Source: Planctomycetota bacterium
GTDB taxonomy: Bacteria > Planctomycetota > Phycisphaerae > WQYP01
Length of the DNA: 9,863 nucleotides
Direction of reading: 5' to 3'
NCBI GenBank assembly: GCA_021852245.1
Contig: JAJZNY010000361.1
Span: 1-9,863, forward strand
A program made the position numbers and the translations under genes. Of this stretch, positions 7,214 to 9,863 are shown piece by piece. Below the pieces are notes generated by a model that was given only the letters and a program-made list of their open reading frames with translations, made no database searches and was not told where the DNA came from. Position 1 is the first letter of the stretch, and each line of letters begins with the position of its first letter.

Positions 7214-7963
7214 TCAACCATTCATAACCTGATGGATCAGTCGGTCGCGCAGATGTTCAGCCAGGTGTTTCGCCAAAACATGCCGGGCGATCCGGCGCCT
7301 TTCGAATGCATCGATGACCCACGCACAACCTGTCTTTTCATCAACCATTTCCACTGTGTTCGCCACGATCACATCTGCATGCGAAATCTGTCGGCTTTCT
7401 TCGGCGATCCGGATGAGTTCCTGTTCACTTACGTCCGCCTCGAGTTTGAATTTGTAAATCAAGCCCCCGTATCTCCAGTCGCGGCGCAATCGATCGATAA
7501 TCTTGGGCGTTCGAATGCCGAGCACCGCTATTTTTTCATAATCAGATTTTATTTTGCCTCCGGTAATTTCTTCCACTACCCAACGGTGTCGGCCGGGAAC
7601 GGCATCCGCTTCCGGAACCTCTTCGGCGATGACGCGCACCACCCTGATCGGCTTGTAATCACCAACCGCAGCGGTCATGAAGATTGCCGCAGGACCCGAT
7701 TTCACCAGCACCTCAAGTTGCGCGGCGAGATCGTCGCCCGTCATAAAGCGGCGTATTTCAAGATGAGCTGCGGCGGCTGGCGTCAACTTGGTTGGCTCCT
7801 TCGCGGAGCGTGCCAGCAGCAAAGTGACCCGCGCAAATTCGCATACGGCCAGAGCAATCGCGATACCGGTTTGCCCCGTAAAGAGGTTTCCCCAGCAGCG
7901 CACGGCATCAATCGGTTCGCTCGTTCCACCGGCGGTGATAATCACATGCGGCAAATGATTCAT
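7214..7963 (-). CDS. coaB: Stand-alone CoaB-type phosphopantothenate-cysteine ligase
   Basis: This 249-residue soluble protein matches the C-terminal (CoaB) half of bacterial CoaBC, which joins cysteine to 4'-phosphopantothenate at the expense of a nucleotide triphosphate in coenzyme A synthesis. Visible motifs are the glycine-rich ITAGGTSEPIDAVR (9-22), the conserved Arg22 and Asn26 aligning with R206 and N210 of E. coli CoaBC, AAVGDYKP (98-105) where CoaB has AAVAD, GGKIKS (135-140) holding the KIK lysines, and DVIVANTVEMV (197-207). The usual NxSSG loop is NLFTG (26-30) and the usual NPDIL is replaced by RTPKII. There is no CoaC (flavoprotein decarboxylase) domain, so the decarboxylase must be coded elsewhere; the nearby UbiX is a relative of CoaC but has prenyltransferase motifs. 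The key residues argue for an active ligase, though a divergent paralogue is possible. No Shine-Dalgarno site precedes the ATG; TAAAAT lies 6 nt upstream. Confidence 0.8.
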   Translation of the reverse strand: MNHLPHVIITAGGTSEPIDAVRCWGNLFTGQTGIAIALAVCEFARVTLLLARSAKEPTKLTPAAAAHLEIRRFMTGDDLAAQLEVLVKSGPAAIFMTAAVGDYKPIRVVRVIAEEVPEADAVPGRHRWVVEEITGGKIKSDYEKIAVLGIRTPKIIDRLRRDWRYGGLIYKFKLEADVSEQELIRIAEESRQISHADVIVANTVEMVDEKTGCAWVIDAFERRRIARHVLAKHLAEHLRDRLIHQVMNG

Positions 7964-7969
7964 ACGGAC

Positions 7970-7975
7970 ATTTTA
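7970..7975 (-). promoter_or_regulatory. Candidate -10 box TAAAAT before the coaB-type gene
   Basis: TAAAAT matches the bacterial -10 consensus at five of six positions and is followed by GTCCGT and then the ATG. The 6-nt spacing would place +1 on the A of the start codon, so the transcript would be leaderless. No -35 hexamer is recognisable and no Shine-Dalgarno sequence is suitably placed. It lies in the 78 bp gap after the ubiA-type gene, where a separate promoter would be reasonable. Confidence 0.35.
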
Positions 7976-8041
7976 ACCCTTATTCTCAACTTATCATGAG
8001 GCCGGATGGATCGATAGTCAGGGGATGATCGCAGACGGCCA

Positions 8042-9010
8042 TCACACATGGGCCAGCAAAATCGCGGTGATACCGAGGATTCCGAAGACCAGCCCCACGA
8101 TCCCATTAATGGTCATAAAGGCGATGTTGACACGCGAGAGATCATCGGATTTGACCAGTGACTGCTCGGTGATCAGAAGTGCGGCCACCGCTACCCACCC
8201 GATCCAATACGTAATGCCAAGTTGCAGCCCGCCTCCCAGGGCCAGTCCGAACGCGGCCAATGCGAAAAGGGTGCAGGCATGGCAGAGGCGAGAAACAACA
8301 AGCCCGACGCGCGGACCAAAACGAGCGGGGAGTGAATAAAGCTTATCGCGCCGATCCACCTCAATATCCTGCATGGCATAGATCAGATCAAAACCCGCCG
8401 TCCATGTCATCACCGCAACGGCCAACCAGATGATCTGGACGGTCAACACCGGCCCGTGCGGTGGCGAGAGCGCAATCCACGCACTCATCGGAGCCAGCCC
8501 CAGCGAGGTGCCGATCACAAAGTGGCATAACCACGTGAATCGCTTGGTGTAGCTGTAAAACGCGATGAAGCCAAGCACCGGAATCGCCAGCACCGCAGGC
8601 CAGGGATTGCGGTATGCCGCCCAAAATCCCAGCGTGAAAAGAATGAACAGCGCCCCTGAAATCGCCAGCGCCGCCATCATCCAACGGACCGACAGTGCGC
8701 CGGTCACACTGGGGCGATTGCGTGTGCGCGGGTTGAGAATATCAAATTTCCGATCCACAATCCGGTTAAACGTCATGGCGAAGGTGCGGGCGCTGACCAT
8801 CGCTCCAATAATCAGCGATATCGCGCGGATTCCCGGCATCCCATGCCCATTCTCCCGTACGGCCAGAAACATCGCCACCAGGGCGAACGGCATTGCGAAG
8901 ATGGAATGTGAAAATTTAATTAAATCTAGAAATGTCCGAAGCCGCGACATCACAGGGACTGCGGAAGGCTGGACGGCAGACGCGGTTGTGTCCATGGGAG
9001 TTCGACTCAT
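8042..9010 (-). CDS. ubiA: UbiA-family aromatic prenyltransferase (MqnP-like)
   Basis: This 322-residue membrane protein with about eight or nine hydrophobic helices belongs to the UbiA superfamily, which attaches a polyprenyl chain to an aromatic acid. Both Mg-diphosphate motifs are present: FNRIVDRKFD (81-90, the NRxxxDxxxD-type site with Asn82, Asp86 and Asp90), followed by NPRTRNRP, and YAMQDIEVD (211-219, Asp215 and Asp219). The first motif and its surroundings resemble the bacterial group that includes MqnP of the futalosine menaquinone route more than proteobacterial UbiA of ubiquinone synthesis. The partner ubiX directly upstream supports a quinone role. The start at 9010 is chosen because its ATG overlaps the ubiX stop by one base (TGATG) and an AGG lies 6 nt upstream. 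An in-frame ATG at 9043 would add 11 residues and lengthen the overlap to 34 bp. The prenyl chain length cannot be told. Confidence 0.87.
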   Translation of the reverse strand: MSRTPMDTTASAVQPSAVPVMSRLRTFLDLIKFSHSIFAMPFALVAMFLAVRENGHGMPGIRAISLIIGAMVSARTFAMTFNRIVDRKFDILNPRTRNRPSVTGALSVRWMMAALAISGALFILFTLGFWAAYRNPWPAVLAIPVLGFIAFYSYTKRFTWLCHFVIGTSLGLAPMSAWIALSPPHGPVLTVQIIWLAVAVMTWTAGFDLIYAMQDIEVDRRDKLYSLPARFGPRVGLVVSRLCHACTLFALAAFGLALGGGLQLGITYWIGWVAVAALLITEQSLVKSDDLSRVNIAFMTINGIVGLVFGILGITAILLAHV

Positions 9011-9606
9011 CAGGCGCCTGCCCCGCGCCAGCGGATGTTCCATGAATGTTCGACGCCCAGCAGGTCCAATACCCGTCCGGCCGTCATCGTCACCAGATCG
9101 TCAATGCTCTGCGGACGCAGGTAAAATCCCGGACTCGCCGGACAGACAATTCCGCCCGCTTCGGTCACCTGAACCATATTCCGCAGCTCAATCAGACTGA
9201 CAGGCATCTCGCGGTGAAGCAGGATGAGCGGGCGGCGTTCTTTGAGCGTCACCTGAGCGGCACGCGAGATCAGATTATCGCCCAAGCCGTGAGCGATCTG
9301 GGCCAGGCGGCTGCTGGAGCATGGAGCTACGACCATACCGGCATGGCGATACGATCCCGATGCAATACAAGCGCCCACATCGTTGTAAGGCAATACCGAA
9401 ATATCATGCGGAAGAGAAGCGCCGAGAATGGATTCCGGATCGGGTTGTTCCACGCCCAGCTCATCATGCAAAAGGCGCCGCCCGGCCGGCGAAATGATCA
9501 GATGCACCCGCCTGTGAGCCTCTGCAAGCCCCAGCAGAATTTTCCGGGCGTACGGTGCACCGGACGCACCGGTGATGGCCAGAATGATCGGAGCCTCATC
9601 GCTCAT
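9010..9606 (-). CDS. ubiX: UbiX-family flavin prenyltransferase
   Basis: This 198-residue flavoprotein matches UbiX, which joins dimethylallyl phosphate to FMN to make prenylated FMN, the cofactor of UbiD-type decarboxylases. Family motifs run in order: AITGASGAPYA (10-20) for FMN phosphate binding, VVAPCSSSRLAQIAHG (92-107), NLISRAAQVTLKERRPLIL (111-129), the HREMP segment (131-135, Arg132 and Glu133), and PGFYLRP (159-165), whose Tyr lies near the active site in known structures. The length is normal. Many relatives read PCSM; here it is PCSSS, a mild variant. The ATG has an AGGA site 9 nt upstream. The gene starts 15 bp after the preceding gene's stop and overlaps the ubiA-type gene by one base, so the three probably form an operon. 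The UbiD partner is not in the window. CoaC is a relative, but the GASG motif and prenyltransferase neighbour favour UbiX. Confidence 0.93.
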   Translation of the reverse strand: MSDEAPIILAITGASGAPYARKILLGLAEAHRRVHLIISPAGRRLLHDELGVEQPDPESILGASLPHDISVLPYNDVGACIASGSYRHAGMVVAPCSSSRLAQIAHGLGDNLISRAAQVTLKERRPLILLHREMPVSLIELRNMVQVTEAGGIVCPASPGFYLRPQSIDDLVTMTAGRVLDLLGVEHSWNIRWRGAGA

Positions 9607-9615
9607 GATATATCG

Positions 9616-9619
9616 TCCT
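9616..9619 (-). promoter_or_regulatory. Ribosome binding site AGGA for ubiX
   Basis: AGGA lies 9 nt before the ubiX ATG, inside the 15 bp gap after the preceding stop codon. It supports the chosen ubiX start and shows that this genome uses Shine-Dalgarno sites for some genes. Confidence 0.6.
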
Positions 9620-9621
9620 GT

Positions 9622-9863
9622 CTAAAGCTGGTCGTCCAATGCAAATTCATCCGTCAGTTGCGTATCGATAAGCCCATGTTCATTGAACCATTCATAAATT
9701 TCCGGATGGCATAAAAAATCATCGCCATATCGGATACGGAGTTCCTGCGAATAATCGTGTCCGCCGCAATCACGCAGATGATCCAGCAGTGTCATGGCTG
9801 CAAAAAACCAGCTCGGTTTGGTGCGCTCCGGCAGACGTGCCGAATAGACCGCAATATTCTCCT
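9622..9863 (-). CDS. Unknown protein, C-terminal fragment cut by window edge
   Basis: An open frame enters from the right edge on the minus strand and runs 79 codons to a TAG at 9624-9622. The visible part starts ENIAVYSARLPER and contains PSWFFAAMTLLDHLRD, GGHDYSQELRIRYGDDF, HPEIYEWFNEHGLID and the acidic end DEFALDDQL. There is no membrane segment and no motif I recognise. It does not look like the C-terminus of a UbiD decarboxylase or a known Mqn enzyme. That it is coding is supported by its position 15 bp before ubiX on the same strand, with the ubiX ribosome site placed in the gap, and by the well-mixed soluble composition. It is probably the preceding gene of the quinone operon. Its function is unknown. 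Confidence 0.65.
   Translation of the reverse strand, partial: ENIAVYSARLPERTKPSWFFAAMTLLDHLRDCGGHDYSQELRIRYGDDFLCHPEIYEWFNEHGLIDTQLTDEFALDDQL

Noticed and set aside
7232..7999. A 255-codon open frame on the plus strand opposite the coaB-type gene
   Set aside because: It mirrors the coaB-type gene almost end to end, its product has no recognisable motif, and the minus-strand frame has clear family motifs. It is a shadow of that gene.
9010..9606. CoaC (phosphopantothenoylcysteine decarboxylase) as an alternative for UbiX, completing the nearby CoaB
   Set aside because: The GASGAPYA, APCSSS and LKERRPL segments are UbiX-type and the gene is coupled to a prenyltransferase, so it is not the missing CoaC.
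9046..9714. A 222-codon open frame on the plus strand opposite ubiX
   Set aside because: It lies antisense to a clear UbiX and to the coding tail of the next gene, and has no motif of its own.

Overview
The window looks like ordinary chromosome from a moderately GC-rich bacterium of the Planctomycetota, perhaps Phycisphaerae-like. This rests on family recognition, not on a search. The best clue is the HNH protein at 4582-5217, which has the long conserved architecture I associate with planctomycete genomes. The GT-C protein, the stand-alone CoaB-type protein and the UbiX/UbiA pair fit the same picture. I see no insertion sequence, phage gene, integrase, CRISPR array, tRNA or rRNA, and no composition break pointing to recent transfer.

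Layout. (1) 8-1972, plus strand: a GT-C type membrane glycosyltransferase, possibly cut at its 5' end by the window edge. (2) 2183-4384, minus strand: a 733-residue FUSC-family membrane protein, convergent with the first gene across 210 bp. (3) 4582-5217, plus strand: the HNH endonuclease-family gene, divergent from the FUSC gene. (4) 5210-9863, minus strand: six co-directional genes. In transcription order they are an unknown gene (only its C-terminus is present), ubiX, a ubiA/mqnP-type prenyltransferase, a coaB-type ligase, a PlsC-type acyltransferase and a family 2 glycosyltransferase. No gene-free stretch exceeds about 210 bp.

How the genes work together. UbiX makes prenylated FMN for UbiD-type decarboxylases, and UbiA-type enzymes prenylate the aromatic quinone precursor. 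The two genes overlap by one base (TGATG), so they are very probably co-translated for quinone (likely menaquinone) synthesis. The acyltransferase and GT2 genes also overlap by one base (TGATG). This pair resembles the CrtO/CrtQ-like enzymes that decorate C30 carotenoids or other isoprenoid lipids, but no desaturase or squalene/phytoene synthase is visible here. The CoaB-type gene sits between the two pairs, separated by 78 and 67 bp, and concerns coenzyme A synthesis.

I found no clear new multi-gene system. The points most worth a second look are three genes with no Shine-Dalgarno site but a TANNNT box 5-8 nt before the start codon (possible leaderless transcripts), the stand-alone CoaB with an altered nucleotide-binding loop, the coupled acyltransferase-GT2 pair, and the unknown gene at the right edge.
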